A stretch of DNA of 64,000 bases. It comes from Echinicola vietnamensis DSM 17526 (GTDB taxonomy: Bacteria > Bacteroidota > Bacteroidia > Cytophagales > Cyclobacteriaceae). The stretch covers positions 2,110,001-2,174,000 of the forward strand of contig NC_019904.1 of assembly GCF_000325705.1 (NCBI RefSeq). The letters are read 5' to 3'. The notes beneath the pieces were generated by a model. The model searched no databases. It was not told the origin of the DNA and saw nothing but the letters and a program-made list of their open reading frames with translations. Both the position numbers and the translations under genes were made by a program. Position 1 is the stretch's first letter. Each line of letters starts with the position of its first letter. Of this stretch, positions 42,932 through 54,507 are shown piece by piece.

Positions 42932-44020
42932 TTATTTTTTAAAATCAGCAATAAAGACCACAGGATTTGCTTCTGTTTGGGAAGAGATCAAGCGTTTGTG
43001 GGGTGGGATTCGTTTTCCGTTCAGTTGATAGAATGATTGCAGTTCATCTGACGTGTGGTAATACCAGGCAAAGTGCTGGTTAGCCCCGCAAAAATTGATG
43101 TTGGAAGGTGAAGGAAAAAGATCGTTTTGTAATTCTTTTAAGACATAGCCTTTTTGGTGTTTCCAGTCGATCAATAGATACCTTTGGATATGACGATGCT
43201 TGATCCTGAAAAGGACATTTTCAGCAGAAATCTGAATTCCATTTCGTAGGTTGGAATATCCTGAAAAGGAATTGAAGGAATGTAGCCTTTTCAATGGATC
43301 AGTCTCCTGATCAAAAGTTTCAACAGGATAAAACTGACCATTAAAATCGAGGTGCCATTTTTCTACCAATTTCCCCGTGATTTGGTAAAGGGTATCAAGA
43401 AAGGGGTGATAATGAATGGTGCGTTGGTTGCTGATGATAAAGTAGCGTTCATCGGAGAGGTGCGGACGTAGAAGACTATTGGAAATCCATTTATGGGATT
43501 TGCTTCCGTTTTTTTCTAATTGATAGACCGTTTCAGCGGTTGTGGTATTGAGATAACCCATGATAGCATTATCCCTAAGACAGATTCCTTCAAACGGATG
43601 GGGAATTGCGATAGTGCCCAATTTTTCGAGCTCGGGGTCAAAAAGATGAATTTTCCGATGGTATGCATCCAGGGCATAAATCGTGTCCTTCCGAAACGCA
43701 ATATCGTTGATGTGATGGCCTTCCAGAGGGCCTGTTCCAAAATCATCTTTATAGGCAAGTAGTTTGCCATTTTCGCGGTCGAAAACCTTAATAGACTTTG
43801 TCAGGTCAAAATCCAGTACCAAAATGTATTTATTGGAAACGATTAACCTATCGATGTTCCCTACAATGATGCTTTCATCAAGTTTTATAGGCGTGAGTGT
43901 GCTAAAGAACTTGCTGAGCGGATAGCTTACCTCCGTTTGTCGAATAGGAATGCTGTTGGGATGTTTTTTGGATCCACAGGATAAAAGAAGAAAAATTGAT
44001 ATCTTAATAAAAATGCGCAT
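42932..44020 (-). CDS. 6-bladed beta-propeller lipoprotein
   Basis: A 362-residue lipoprotein (lipobox IFLLLSC near residue 15) with the Bacteroidetes 6-bladed beta-propeller pattern. Repeated blades are seen: IIVGNIDRLIVSNKYILVLDFDLTKSIKVFDRENGKLL, INDIAFRKDTIYALDAYHRKIHLFDPELEKLG, and others with a D-x-Y or D-x-D turn. These proteins bind unknown ligands outside the membrane; no enzyme activity can be deduced. It stands alone between panB and icd, convergent with panB. Confidence 0.75.
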   Translation of the reverse strand: MRIFIKISIFLLLSCGSKKHPNSIPIRQTEVSYPLSKFFSTLTPIKLDESIIVGNIDRLIVSNKYILVLDFDLTKSIKVFDRENGKLLAYKDDFGTGPLEGHHINDIAFRKDTIYALDAYHRKIHLFDPELEKLGTIAIPHPFEGICLRDNAIMGYLNTTTAETVYQLEKNGSKSHKWISNSLLRPHLSDERYFIISNQRTIHYHPFLDTLYQITGKLVEKWHLDFNGQFYPVETFDQETDPLKRLHSFNSFSGYSNLRNGIQISAENVLFRIKHRHIQRYLLIDWKHQKGYVLKELQNDLFPSPSNINFCGANQHFAWYYHTSDELQSFYQLNGKRIPPHKRLISSQTEANPVVFIADFKK

Positions 44021-44205
44021 GACTAAAATGTTTCAATCAATATAACTAAAATTTTAATAGTTTAAAATATCATACAGTATTTATTGAACAGGGATTTATG
44101 GGGAATAGGAAAGGAATATGGCGTAAATCAAAATGAAGTTTTGTGCGATGTGCTGAGCTGTAATGGAGGCAACTGGCTGTCCCTCTGCATATTCAGTCGC
44201 AAACC

Positions 44206-44235
44206 TTTGAATACGCGATATTTTGCGTAATTTAG
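44206..44235 (+). promoter_or_regulatory. Bacteroidetes promoter for icd
   Basis: TTTG (44206-44209), an 18-base spacer and TAATTTAG (44228-44235, one mismatch to TAnnTTTG). The start codon is 107 bases downstream, leaving a long 5' leader in which nothing else is recognised. Confidence 0.5.
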
Positions 44236-44282
44236 CGGCAAAATCAAGTGCTTAGGCATTTATACGAGAATTTATTGTTTAG

Positions 44283-46586
<2,304 letters not shown>

Positions 46587-46610
46587 TACCTGACTGATAG
46601 TTATAATATG

Positions 46611-46640
46611 AAAAGGGCTCCATTTTGGAGCCCTTTTTTT
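46611..46640 (+). terminator. Terminator after icd
   Basis: AAAAGGGCTCC pairs with GGAGCCCTTTT around a short loop, followed by a T-run to 46640. Very strong hairpin 24 bases after the icd stop. Confidence 0.93.
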
Positions 46641-46644
46641 AAGA

Positions 46645-46679
46645 AAATGGGCTGGCAAAAATATTTTGCCAGCCCATTT
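46645..46679. terminator. Second, convergent hairpin (bidirectional terminator)
   Basis: A 16-bp perfect stem, AAATGGGCTGGCAAAA (46645-46660) with TTTTGCCAGCCCATTT (46664-46679). It lies 28 bases after the stop of the convergent DUF1080 gene, followed on the minus strand by TTCTTAAAAAAA, so it likely ends that transcript; on the plus strand TATTTATTT follows. Confidence 0.82.
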
Positions 46680-46707
46680 ATTTATTTGAAACAACTGATA
46701 GAGTTGT

Positions 46708-47466
46708 TTACAATTCCTTGATCATAATATTCTTAAACCAGACGTTGTTACCGTGGTCTTGAAGGGCGATTTTACCTTCTTGGTATTGACCAAATCCTTC
46801 AGTGTTTTTGAATTTACTGTTGGCGATAAGTTCATTCCAGCTATCGTTCCAAAGGGTGGTCTCCACGGTGGTGACACCGTTGAGCTTGAAGGTTAGTTTG
46901 CCTTGGTTAACGATGATCTCTGAAGTGTTCCACTCGCCGACAGGATTTTCAGCTTCCTCAGTAGCCTTGATCAGGTCGTAAAGGTCACCTGTGCGGTGTT
47001 TTTCGATTTTGCCATCCGGATGGCCGTCATTGTCCAGCAGTTGGTATTCGGGGCCAGTATTCCAGGAATGTTTATATTTATCCAGTTCTTGTACCAAAAA
47101 TATGATGCCGCTGTTTCCATTTTCGGAAATCTTCCAGTCCAGCTTAAGGTGGAAGTTGCCATAGACCTTGTCAGTAACAATATCGCCACCACCGTTTACT
47201 TGCCAGTTTTCTTTATTGGAAGCGTCCAGGTAGAGGACACCGTCTTCTACTTTCCAGGCAGGACCTACGGTTTCTTTGTTGTAGCTGGTCCACCCGTCTA
47301 GGTTTTGGCCGTTAAAGAGTGGAGTCCATTCTTCTTGTGAGGCTGTTTCGGTTTTCACTGCAACCTCCTCTTGAACGGATTCTTTTTCAGTGTCGCCTTT
47401 TTCGGCTGAGCCGCAGGCTGAAGCCAAAAGTCCAAGGACGGACAGGGATAATATGGATTTTTTCAT
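46708..47466 (-). CDS. DUF1080 (3-keto-disaccharide hydrolase family) lipoprotein
   Basis: A 252-residue lipoprotein (MKKSILSLSVLGLLASAC, Cys18) with a DUF1080 concanavalin-like beta-sandwich. WTPLFNGQNLDGWTSYNKETVGPAWKVEDGVLYLD is the family's N-terminal block, DIVTDKVYGNFHLKLDWKISENGNSGIIFLVQE and GPEYQLLDNDGHPDGK follow, and GQYQEGKIALQDHGNNVWFKNIMIKEL closes it. Members cleave 3-keto-glycosides, formed when a dehydrogenase oxidises a sugar at C3. The acidic stretch after the Cys (SAEKGDTEKESVQEE) may mark export to the outer membrane. It ends the minus-strand operon with a cytochrome c, a TIM barrel and a Gfo/Idh oxidoreductase, which supports a 3-keto-sugar pathway. Confidence 0.9.
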   Translation of the reverse strand: MKKSILSLSVLGLLASACGSAEKGDTEKESVQEEVAVKTETASQEEWTPLFNGQNLDGWTSYNKETVGPAWKVEDGVLYLDASNKENWQVNGGGDIVTDKVYGNFHLKLDWKISENGNSGIIFLVQELDKYKHSWNTGPEYQLLDNDGHPDGKIEKHRTGDLYDLIKATEEAENPVGEWNTSEIIVNQGKLTFKLNGVTTVETTLWNDSWNELIANSKFKNTEGFGQYQEGKIALQDHGNNVWFKNIMIKEL

Positions 47467-47482
47467 AATGTAAAATCGATTA

Positions 47483-47508
47483 AAAGAGGGTTTTTTAATA
47501 CCCTCTTT
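47483..47508 (-). terminator. Intra-operon hairpin between cytochrome and DUF1080 genes
   Basis: AAAGAGGGT and ACCCTCTTT form a perfect 9-bp stem with an A/T loop, in the 53-base gap between the two genes. On the minus strand it is followed by 'taatcg', without a T-run, so it may be a partial terminator or an mRNA-stabilising hairpin that sets relative expression. Confidence 0.5.
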
Positions 47509-47519
47509 AAGGTTTAGGG

Positions 47520-47945
47520 TTATTTCTTAAGCATTAGGATGTATTTCACCATTTTTTTGGCATCGTCTTCTGAGAGGCCTGGGTGAGCAGGCATGGGGAC
47601 CTGTCCCCAAACTCCGTTGTTTCCATCTACCACTCTTTTGGCTAACGTCTCGATGTTTTCATCAGTACTTTCGTATTTCTCTGCTACATCTTTGTAAGCA
47701 GGGCCTACGATTTTTCTTTCTACCATATGGCAGCTGGGGCAATCTGATTCTTTTACCAGGGCCAATCCTTCTACGTAATCAGGATTGTCCTTGTACATTT
47801 CGTCGAAACTCATTTCTTTCTTTGGTGCAGCAGATTCTGCAGCACTGGTGGTTTCTTCCGATTTGGTGTCTGACCCTCCGCCGCAGGCGTAGGCCATACC
47901 GGCAAGTGCAATGGCACCTGCGCTAGCTAATTTACTCAAGTTCAT
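47520..47945 (-). CDS. Lipoprotein c-type cytochrome
   Basis: A 141-residue monohaem cytochrome c. The signal peptide ends at a lipobox (ALAGMAYAC, Cys21). A Ser/Thr/Glu-rich linker follows, then the haem domain with the CPSCH site and distal Met in QVPMPAHPGLSEDDAKKMVKYILML. It resembles the small class I cytochromes that receive electrons from a membrane dehydrogenase. In this operon it probably accepts electrons from the GMC oxidoreductase of the divergent operon. Length and single haem are typical. Confidence 0.9.
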   Translation of the reverse strand: MNLSKLASAGAIALAGMAYACGGGSDTKSEETTSAAESAAPKKEMSFDEMYKDNPDYVEGLALVKESDCPSCHMVERKIVGPAYKDVAEKYESTDENIETLAKRVVDGNNGVWGQVPMPAHPGLSEDDAKKMVKYILMLKK

Positions 47946-47972
47946 TGGTTCTATAGGTTTGTTTGTATTTAG

Positions 47973-49025
47973 TTAAATTCCTAACACTTTTTTGTTGAGC
48001 GCATCATCGGTACCTGCGGAAGCAAAATCATCAAAGGTCTTTTCGGTTACCCTGATGATCTTTTCACTGATAAACTTGGCTCCTTCGATGGCTCCTGCTT
48101 CGGGATGCTTGATGGCACATTCCCATTCCAGGACAGCCCAGCCGTCAAAGCCATATTGGGACAATTTACTGAAAATAGCGTTAAAGTCCACTTGGCCATC
48201 TCCTAAGGAACGGAACCTCCCGGCCCTGTCAATCCAACCTTGGTAGCCACCATAGACACCTTGTTTTCCCGTTGGGTTGAACTCGGCATCTTTGACATGG
48301 AACATCTTGATCCTGTCTTTGTAGAAATCGATGAACTGAACATAGTCCAAGCACTGCAATACGAAGTGGCTTGGGTCATAAAGGATGTTGGCCCGAGGAT
48401 GCTGGTTTACTTTTTCGAGGAACATCTCAAACGTCACGCCGTCGTGCAGGTCTTCCCCTGGGTGCAGTTCATAGCATAAATCTACACCATTTTTGTCAAA
48501 TTCATCCAGAATGGGCAGCCACCTTTTGGCCAATTCCTCAAATCCAGCCTCAACCAGTCCTGCTGGACGCTGCGGCCAAGGGTAAACGGTATGCCACATC
48601 AAGGCGCCACTGAAGGTGCCGTGTTTGGTCAAGCCCAGGTTTTTGGACGCTTTGGCAGCATACATCAGTTGCTGGGTCGCCCATTTGGTCTTTCCTTCCA
48701 GGTCTCCTTTTAGCTCTTCCGGTGCAAATGCATCAAAAAGCTCATTGTAGGCAGGATTGACGGCTACCAACTGCCCTTGTAAATGGGTGCTCAATTCAGA
48801 GATTTCCAAGCCAGCGTCGGCTACGGTTTGTTTGATCTCATTTGCGTATTCAGGTTCTTCAGCAGCTTTTTTAAGGTCCATGAACCTGCCGTCCCAAGAA
48901 GGTATCTGTACGGCCTTGTAGCCGATGCTTGCTGCCCATTCACAGATGCTTTTAAGGCTGTTAAAGGGTGCCTGGTCATCTGCAAATTGCGCCAAAAATA
49001 GCGCGGGGCCTTTGATGGTCTTCAT
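47973..49025 (-). CDS. Sugar phosphate isomerase/epimerase (TIM barrel)
   Basis: A 350-residue AP-endonuclease-2-like TIM barrel of the xylose-isomerase/epimerase superfamily. No signal peptide is present, so it is cytoplasmic. Metal-ligand candidates are visible: E in DLCYELHPGEDLHDG, H in YDPSHFVLQ, H in MFHVKDAEF and E in WAVLEWECAIKHP. In other Bacteroidetes clusters these enzymes isomerise or epimerise keto sugars. In-operon gaps are 27 bases to the cytochrome and 187 bases to the Gfo/Idh gene. Confidence 0.85.
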   Translation of the reverse strand: MKTIKGPALFLAQFADDQAPFNSLKSICEWAASIGYKAVQIPSWDGRFMDLKKAAEEPEYANEIKQTVADAGLEISELSTHLQGQLVAVNPAYNELFDAFAPEELKGDLEGKTKWATQQLMYAAKASKNLGLTKHGTFSGALMWHTVYPWPQRPAGLVEAGFEELAKRWLPILDEFDKNGVDLCYELHPGEDLHDGVTFEMFLEKVNQHPRANILYDPSHFVLQCLDYVQFIDFYKDRIKMFHVKDAEFNPTGKQGVYGGYQGWIDRAGRFRSLGDGQVDFNAIFSKLSQYGFDGWAVLEWECAIKHPEAGAIEGAKFISEKIIRVTEKTFDDFASAGTDDALNKKVLGI

Positions 49026-49212
49026 ACAAAAGGGTCTTTTAAGTTTATTAAATTAATCGTTTTAGCAAATGAATTTGGAATGCAAAATACATTCTTTCAT
49101 GGTATTCTTTAAATATTTTGTCAGCTTTTTGCTCCAAAGTTCCTTGAAAGCGTGTCTTTTGGGGCTAAACGGTGCTCCTGCGCACGTTTACTCACGGAAA
49201 ATAGCGCCAGAC

Positions 49213-50382
49213 CTAAATTTCAAACTTGGTCCACTTTTGCTCGGATTGGCCACTTTTGACGACTTGCTCTATAAAAGCCATGCCTCTTACGCCGTCTTCT
49301 GTTCCTGGAAAATCCAACCATTCTTTTTCTGGTGTTTGGTTGTTGAGCTTGGCCAATAAGGTCCTTGCAAAGTTGTGGTAGTGATTGGCAAACGCTTCCA
49401 GGTAACCTTCCGGGTGGCCAGCCGGCGTGCGGGTATTGGCTAGGGCATAGCTGGAAAGGTAGGGAACGTTGGCTCCAGCGCGGTAGATTTGGTCCGGTTG
49501 TTCAGGATGGCGGACGATCAGAGAGTTGGCATCTTCCTGCTGCCATTCCAGTCCTGCTTTGTCTCCATAGACCCTGATTTTTAGGTTGTTTTCTGCTCCC
49601 GTGGCGACTTGGCTGGCCATGAGGACTCCAGAAGCCCCATTGTCAAACTTCAATAAAACGATGCCATCGTCATCCAAGGTCCGTCCCGGCACGACGGTGT
49701 TCAGGTCGGCGCACAGTTTGTCCAGTTTCAATCCACTGACGTACTCGGCCAAGTTCATCGCATGGGTGCCAATGTCTCCCATACAGCCGGCTACTCCACT
49801 TTTTTTAGGGTCTGTCCGCCAGGCCGCTTGTTTGTTCCCTTCATCAGAAAAATCTTTCCAAAGCCAGCCTTGAGGGTATTCGACGTACACTTTCCTGATT
49901 TTGCCCAATGTGCCATTGGCAATAAGCTGTTTGGCTTCTTTTACCATTGGATAGCCCGTGTAGGTATGGGTAAGACAAAAAAGCATGCCGGTTTCCTGAA
50001 TGACTTTGTCCAGCTGCTTGGCTTCGTCCAGGGTGAGGGTCATGGGTTTGTCCAAAACCACGTGAAAGCCATTTTGCAGGGCCTTGATGGTCGGATCGAA
50101 GTGGGCATGGTTTGGCGTGACAATGCTCACAAAGTCGATGCGCTCTCCTTCCGGGAGTTGTTTTTCTTTTTCGAACATCTCGTCATAGGACTGGTATACC
50201 CGTTTGGGATCCAGAAAGAGATCTTTCCCCGCTTGTGCTGATTTTTCTGGTCGGCTGCTGAATGCACCCGCTACCAAGGCGATCTGCCCGTCAATATTGG
50301 CAGCAATCCGGTGAACGGCTCCGATAAAAGCGCCCGGTCCGCCACCGATCATGCCCATTCGGAGTTTACGATGGTTCGTCAT
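49213..50382 (-). CDS. Gfo/Idh/MocA family oxidoreductase
   Basis: A 389-residue NAD(P)-dependent sugar oxidoreductase. The Rossmann motif MIGGGPGAFIGAVHR is at residues 11-25, HVVLDKPMTLTLDEAKQL carries the EKP-like motif (here DKP), and the C-terminal domain has GCMGDIGTHAMNLAEYVSG with the active-site D..H pair. No signal peptide, so cytoplasmic. In 3-keto-sugar routes these enzymes reduce a keto sugar back to the free sugar or oxidise C3 of a substrate. First gene of the minus-strand operon; divergent from the permease operon with 284 bases between. The frame start at 50382 is suitable. Confidence 0.9.
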   Translation of the reverse strand: MTNHRKLRMGMIGGGPGAFIGAVHRIAANIDGQIALVAGAFSSRPEKSAQAGKDLFLDPKRVYQSYDEMFEKEKQLPEGERIDFVSIVTPNHAHFDPTIKALQNGFHVVLDKPMTLTLDEAKQLDKVIQETGMLFCLTHTYTGYPMVKEAKQLIANGTLGKIRKVYVEYPQGWLWKDFSDEGNKQAAWRTDPKKSGVAGCMGDIGTHAMNLAEYVSGLKLDKLCADLNTVVPGRTLDDDGIVLLKFDNGASGVLMASQVATGAENNLKIRVYGDKAGLEWQQEDANSLIVRHPEQPDQIYRAGANVPYLSSYALANTRTPAGHPEGYLEAFANHYHNFARTLLAKLNNQTPEKEWLDFPGTEDGVRGMAFIEQVVKSGQSEQKWTKFEI

Positions 50383-50666
50383 TATATTTGGTTTTTATAA
50401 AACTTAGTGATTTCCTACTGTAATGGATTTCCTGCTTTTGCCATGTGGAAAAGGCCAGGAGTAAAGCTTGAATATTTGATAAAATGCGATATAGTCTTGT
50501 GAGTGGCAATGAACAAATAATAGCTACTGTTATACTTTCATGATTGTATTCAACGAAATTAAAATTAAGCTAAAAACACTAAAATTTAAATTATTATTTA
50601 AGTAGTTTGGCTTTTTCTTTTTAAGTTGGGAATTAAAATTAACACAAAAAAACCTATTAAAAACCT

Positions 50667-51899
50667 ATGAGTTTCAATACGAAGTTTAAACTGTCCTTTA
50701 TGATGTTCCTCGAATTTTTCATTTGGGGAGGTTGGTTTGTTACCTTGGGGTTGTTCCTTGGAAACAACTTAGGGACGAATGGAGCACAGGATGCAGCTGT
50801 GTTTTCGACACAATCACTGGGAGCCATTATCGCTCCTTTTATCATTGGGTTGATAGCCGACAAGTACTTTAATGCAGAACGGATTTTGGGAATCCTTCAT
50901 CTGATTGGCGCGGTATTGATGTACCTTATGTACACCGCAACTGATTTCGAATCGTTTTACCCTTATGTGTTTGCCTACATGGTGGCGTATATGCCCACGT
51001 TGGCTTTGGTGAATTCGGTTTCCTTTAATCAGATGAGCAATCCAGAAAAGGAATTTGGTGTCATTAGGGTGTGGGGAACGATTGGTTGGATTGTGGCCGG
51101 ATTGGTGATCAGTTTGGTGTTTGCTTGGGATTCCACGGAAAATGCCGCAGCTGGAATGTTGAAATATACCTTTTTGATGACCTGCATTGCCTCCTTGGTA
51201 TTGGGTGTTTACAGCTTTATGCTGCCAAAGACGCCTCCAAAAATTGCCAAAGGCGAGAAAAAGTCCATTTCAGAGATTCTGGGGCTTGATGCTTTTACAC
51301 TTCTGAAAGACCGAAATTACTTGGTTTTCTTTTTGTCTTCGGTATTGATCTGTATCCCCCTTGCCTTTTACTATCAAAATGCCAGTAAATTTTTCGGTGA
51401 GATCGGTATGACGAATCTTACCAGTAAAATGGCCTTGGGGCAAGGCAGTGAGGTGCTCTTCATGCTGCTGCTTCCGATCTTCTTTGGTAAATTCGGTGTG
51501 AAGAAAACGTTGTTGGTAGGCATGTTGGCCTGGGTGGTCCGCTATGCGTTGTTTGCCTTTGGTAATGTCGGGGAGCTTTCTTTTATGCTTTTGACAGGGA
51601 TTGCCCTTCATGGGATTTGCTATGATTTCTTTTTTGTTTCCGGGCAGATTTATACAGACTCCAAAGCAGGCGAAAAGTTCAAGAGTGCTGCACAGGGAAT
51701 GATTACCCTCGCAACCTATGGCGTGGGCATGTTGATCGGCTTCTGGGTAGCAGGATGGGCATATGACACCTATGAAATGAGTGATAAAGTCCACGACTGG
51801 AAGACGATCTGGTTGATTCCGTCAGGAATTGCCGTATTGGTAGCCCTGATCTTTGCCGTGGCGTTTAAACAGAAAAAAACTACGCCTGTAGAGGCTTAA
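50667..51899 (+). CDS. Nucleoside permease-like MFS transporter (NupG family)
   Basis: A 410-residue inner-membrane protein with about 12 hydrophobic helices and the NupG/XapB-type N terminus (FMMFLEFFIWGGWFVTLGLFLGNNL). NGAQDAAVFSTQSLGAIIAPFIIGLIADKYF and EFGVIRVWGTIGWIVAGLVI are family-typical. Family members import nucleosides with H+; in Bacteroidetes sugar clusters members probably take up sugars or their products. It opens the plus-strand operon with two TIM barrels and the GMC dehydrogenase, with a 12-base gap to the next gene. Confidence 0.87.
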   Translation: MSFNTKFKLSFMMFLEFFIWGGWFVTLGLFLGNNLGTNGAQDAAVFSTQSLGAIIAPFIIGLIADKYFNAERILGILHLIGAVLMYLMYTATDFESFYPYVFAYMVAYMPTLALVNSVSFNQMSNPEKEFGVIRVWGTIGWIVAGLVISLVFAWDSTENAAAGMLKYTFLMTCIASLVLGVYSFMLPKTPPKIAKGEKKSISEILGLDAFTLLKDRNYLVFFLSSVLICIPLAFYYQNASKFFGEIGMTNLTSKMALGQGSEVLFMLLLPIFFGKFGVKKTLLVGMLAWVVRYALFAFGNVGELSFMLLTGIALHGICYDFFFVSGQIYTDSKAGEKFKSAAQGMITLATYGVGMLIGFWVAGWAYDTYEMSDKVHDWKTIWLIPSGIAVLVALIFAVAFKQKKTTPVEA

Positions 51900-51911
51900 T
51901 ATTTTGTCAGA

Positions 51912-52775
51912 ATGAAGCCTCGTAGATCAGCAATAAAGAAAATGATGGTGGGGTCGGCAGTACTTAGCGGCTTGCCCTACTTGAATCTCAAAGCAAAAAA
52001 TAAAGAAATGTTGAAAGGAAATATAAACCATTCGGTGTGCCGGTGGACCTATGGTCACCTGTCGCTCGATGAGTTATGCGTACTGATCAAAGATATTGGG
52101 TTTAATGCCATCGACTTGCTGGGACCTGATGACTGGCCCACCGCACAGAAGTATGGAGTGTACAGCTCCATGTGCAATGGTGCTGAAATTAGCCTTGAGG
52201 AAGGTTTTAGCCATTCGGAATACCACGATACCCTCATCAAAAACTATACGGAAATGATCCCCCTTGTGGCCAAAAACGGTTACAAAAACCTGATTTGCTT
52301 TAGTGGGAACAGAAATGGTATGGATGATGAAACAGGCCTGCAAAATAGTGTAAAGGGATTGCAGAAATTATTGCCGCTGGCAGAAAAACATGGTGTCACC
52401 CTGACGATGGAATTGCTGAACAGCAAAGTAGACCATCCCGATTATATGTGTGACAAAAGCGTGTGGGGCGTAGAGCTGTGCAAGCGGCTGGATAGTGAGC
52501 ACTTTAATTTGCTCTATGATATTTACCATATGCAGATCGATGAAGGGGATGTGATCAGGACCATTGGTGAAAACCACCAATACTATGGACATTATCATAC
52601 AGCGGGGAATCCAGGGAGGAATGAAATTGATGATACCCAAGAGCTAAACTACCCAGCGATCATTAAAGCCATTGCGAAAACAGGCTTTAAAGGCTATATT
52701 GCTCAGGAGTTTATCCCTAAGGCTGATGACAAGGCGGCATCGCTCCGAGAAGCCATCGCCCTATGTGACATTTAA
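51912..52775 (+). CDS. Hydroxypyruvate isomerase-like TIM barrel, Tat-type signal
   Basis: A 287-residue TIM barrel of the hydroxypyruvate isomerase/sugar epimerase family. The N terminus MKPRRSAIKKMMVGSAVLSGL has a twin-arginine motif and hydrophobic segment, so it is probably exported folded. The barrel carries metal-ligand candidates E in TMELLNSKVDHPDY, D in LLYDIYHMQIDEGD, H in YYGHYHTAGNPGRNEID, and E in IAQEFIP. In-operon, 12 bases after the permease and 34 before the GMC gene. It may isomerise a 3-keto sugar in the periplasm. Confidence 0.85.
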   Translation: MKPRRSAIKKMMVGSAVLSGLPYLNLKAKNKEMLKGNINHSVCRWTYGHLSLDELCVLIKDIGFNAIDLLGPDDWPTAQKYGVYSSMCNGAEISLEEGFSHSEYHDTLIKNYTEMIPLVAKNGYKNLICFSGNRNGMDDETGLQNSVKGLQKLLPLAEKHGVTLTMELLNSKVDHPDYMCDKSVWGVELCKRLDSEHFNLLYDIYHMQIDEGDVIRTIGENHQYYGHYHTAGNPGRNEIDDTQELNYPAIIKAIAKTGFKGYIAQEFIPKADDKAASLREAIALCDI

Positions 52776-52809
52776 ACCAGAATAACCTAATAAAACCTAT
52801 AGATGAATT

Positions 52810-54489
52810 ATGGCAAATCAAGAGTATGATGCAATTGTTGTTGGCTCAGGTATAAGCGGTGGTTGGGCTGCTAAAGAGCTGACAGAGAAAGGGCTCAAGG
52901 TTTTGCTACTCGAAAGGGGGCAAAATGTAGAGCACGTAAAAGATTATAAGAATGCGACCTTGCCGCCTTGGGAAATTCCCCACAGAGGAAGGCGTACAAC
53001 GGAAATGGTGGAAAACCATCCTAACCTAAAACGTGACTATGTGCTGAACGAATTGGTGTTGGACTGGTGGGCTCATGAAGATACTTCTCCTTATGTAGAG
53101 GAAAAACCCTTTACCTGGTTTAGGGGCTACCAAGTGGGAGGAAGGTCCCTGCTCTGGGGCAGGCAAAGTTATCGCTGGTCCGATCTGGATTTTGAGGCAA
53201 ACCTAAAAGAGGGTATTGCGGTGGACTGGCCAATCAGGTATAAGGATATCGCACCCTGGTACGATTATGTGGAGAAGTTTGCGGGGATTGCTGGGAACCG
53301 TGACGGGTTGGATGTGCTTCCCGATGGGGAGTTTATGCCGCCATTTGCGATGAACTGCGTGGAGAAGGATGTAAAGGAGCGAATTGCCAAGCATTTTGAA
53401 GGAAAACGTCACCTGATCAATTCTCGGGTGGCCAATATTACAGAGCCACTTCCTGGGAGGCCAGGCTGTCAAGCGAGGAATAAGTGTTGGTTAGGCTGTC
53501 CTTTTGGAGGGTATTTTAGTACACAGGCTTCTACCTTGCCGGCTGCGATGGCTACCGGAAACCTAACCCTTCGACCATATTCCATTGTACACCGTGTATT
53601 GTACGATAAAGACACCAAGAAAGCGACGGGAGTAGAAATCGTGGATGCCGAAACCATGGAAACCATCGAGTATAAATCCAAGATTGTATTCCTTTGTGCT
53701 TCGGCCCTTAATTCTGCTCACGTATTGATGCGTTCGGCAACCGATATCTGGCCGGAAGGATTGGGCAGTAGCTCTGGTGAACTTGGCCACAATGTAATGG
53801 ATCACCATTTCCGGTTAGGCGCAAGTGGAACAGTAGAAGGGTATGATGATAAATACTATTTCGGCAGAAGGCCTGGAGGTATTTACATTCCAAGGTACCG
53901 GAATGTAGGAGATGATAAGCGTGACTATGTACGTGGTTTTGGCTACCAAGGAGGTGCCAGTAGAAGCGGATGGGGAAGAGATGTGGCAGAGATGAACATT
54001 GGCGGTCCGATGAAAGAAGCCTTAACTGAGCCAGGACCATGGAGCATGGGCATGATGGCGTTTGGTGAAATCCTGCCTTACCACGAAAACACCATCAAGA
54101 TCAGTAAAGATGTGAAGGATAAGTGGGGCATGTATGCACTGGTCATGAATGCTGAGATCAAGGACAATGAGCAGAAGATGCGTAAGGACATGATGAATGA
54201 TGCCGCTGAAATGCTGGAAGCAGCAGGGGTCAAGAATATCCATACGTATGATTCTGGATATACCTTCGGACAGGGGATTCACGAAATGGGAACTGCTCGA
54301 ATGGGCAGGGATCCCAAAACCTCCGTCCTGAACGAAAACAACCAAGTATGGGATGCCAAAAATGTGTTCGTGACTGATGGGGCAGCAATGACTTCTGCCG
54401 CTGCGGTAAATCCGTCACTGACCTATATGGCACTGACGGCCCGAGCAGCAGATTTTGCTGTGAAGGAACTCAAAAAAGGAAACCTTTAA
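52810..54489 (+). CDS. GMC family FAD-dependent sugar oxidoreductase
   Basis: A 559-residue flavoprotein of the glucose-methanol-choline family, the catalytic subunit type of FAD-dependent glucoside/sugar 3-dehydrogenases. The FAD motif VVGSGISGGWAAKELTE (10-26) and ERGQNVEHV lie at the N terminus, GGRSLLWGRQSYRWSDLDFE near ~115, and the C-terminal HEMGTARMGRDPKTS and AAVNPSLTYMALTARAADF supply the active-site His/Asn region. It has no signal peptide of its own; it is probably co-exported with the Tat-signalled small subunit encoded next. A cytochrome lipoprotein (47520) is the probable electron acceptor. Confidence 0.92.
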   Translation: MANQEYDAIVVGSGISGGWAAKELTEKGLKVLLLERGQNVEHVKDYKNATLPPWEIPHRGRRTTEMVENHPNLKRDYVLNELVLDWWAHEDTSPYVEEKPFTWFRGYQVGGRSLLWGRQSYRWSDLDFEANLKEGIAVDWPIRYKDIAPWYDYVEKFAGIAGNRDGLDVLPDGEFMPPFAMNCVEKDVKERIAKHFEGKRHLINSRVANITEPLPGRPGCQARNKCWLGCPFGGYFSTQASTLPAAMATGNLTLRPYSIVHRVLYDKDTKKATGVEIVDAETMETIEYKSKIVFLCASALNSAHVLMRSATDIWPEGLGSSSGELGHNVMDHHFRLGASGTVEGYDDKYYFGRRPGGIYIPRYRNVGDDKRDYVRGFGYQGGASRSGWGRDVAEMNIGGPMKEALTEPGPWSMGMMAFGEILPYHENTIKISKDVKDKWGMYALVMNAEIKDNEQKMRKDMMNDAAEMLEAAGVKNIHTYDSGYTFGQGIHEMGTARMGRDPKTSVLNENNQVWDAKNVFVTDGAAMTSAAAVNPSLTYMALTARAADFAVKELKKGNL

Positions 54490-54507
54490 CCCAAAACGAC
54501 ACTAATT

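Noticed and set aside
50383..50666. Riboswitch or operator between the two divergent sugar operons
   Set aside because: AT-rich with a possible TTTG near 50605 but no correctly spaced -7 box or strong dyad; nothing could be supported.
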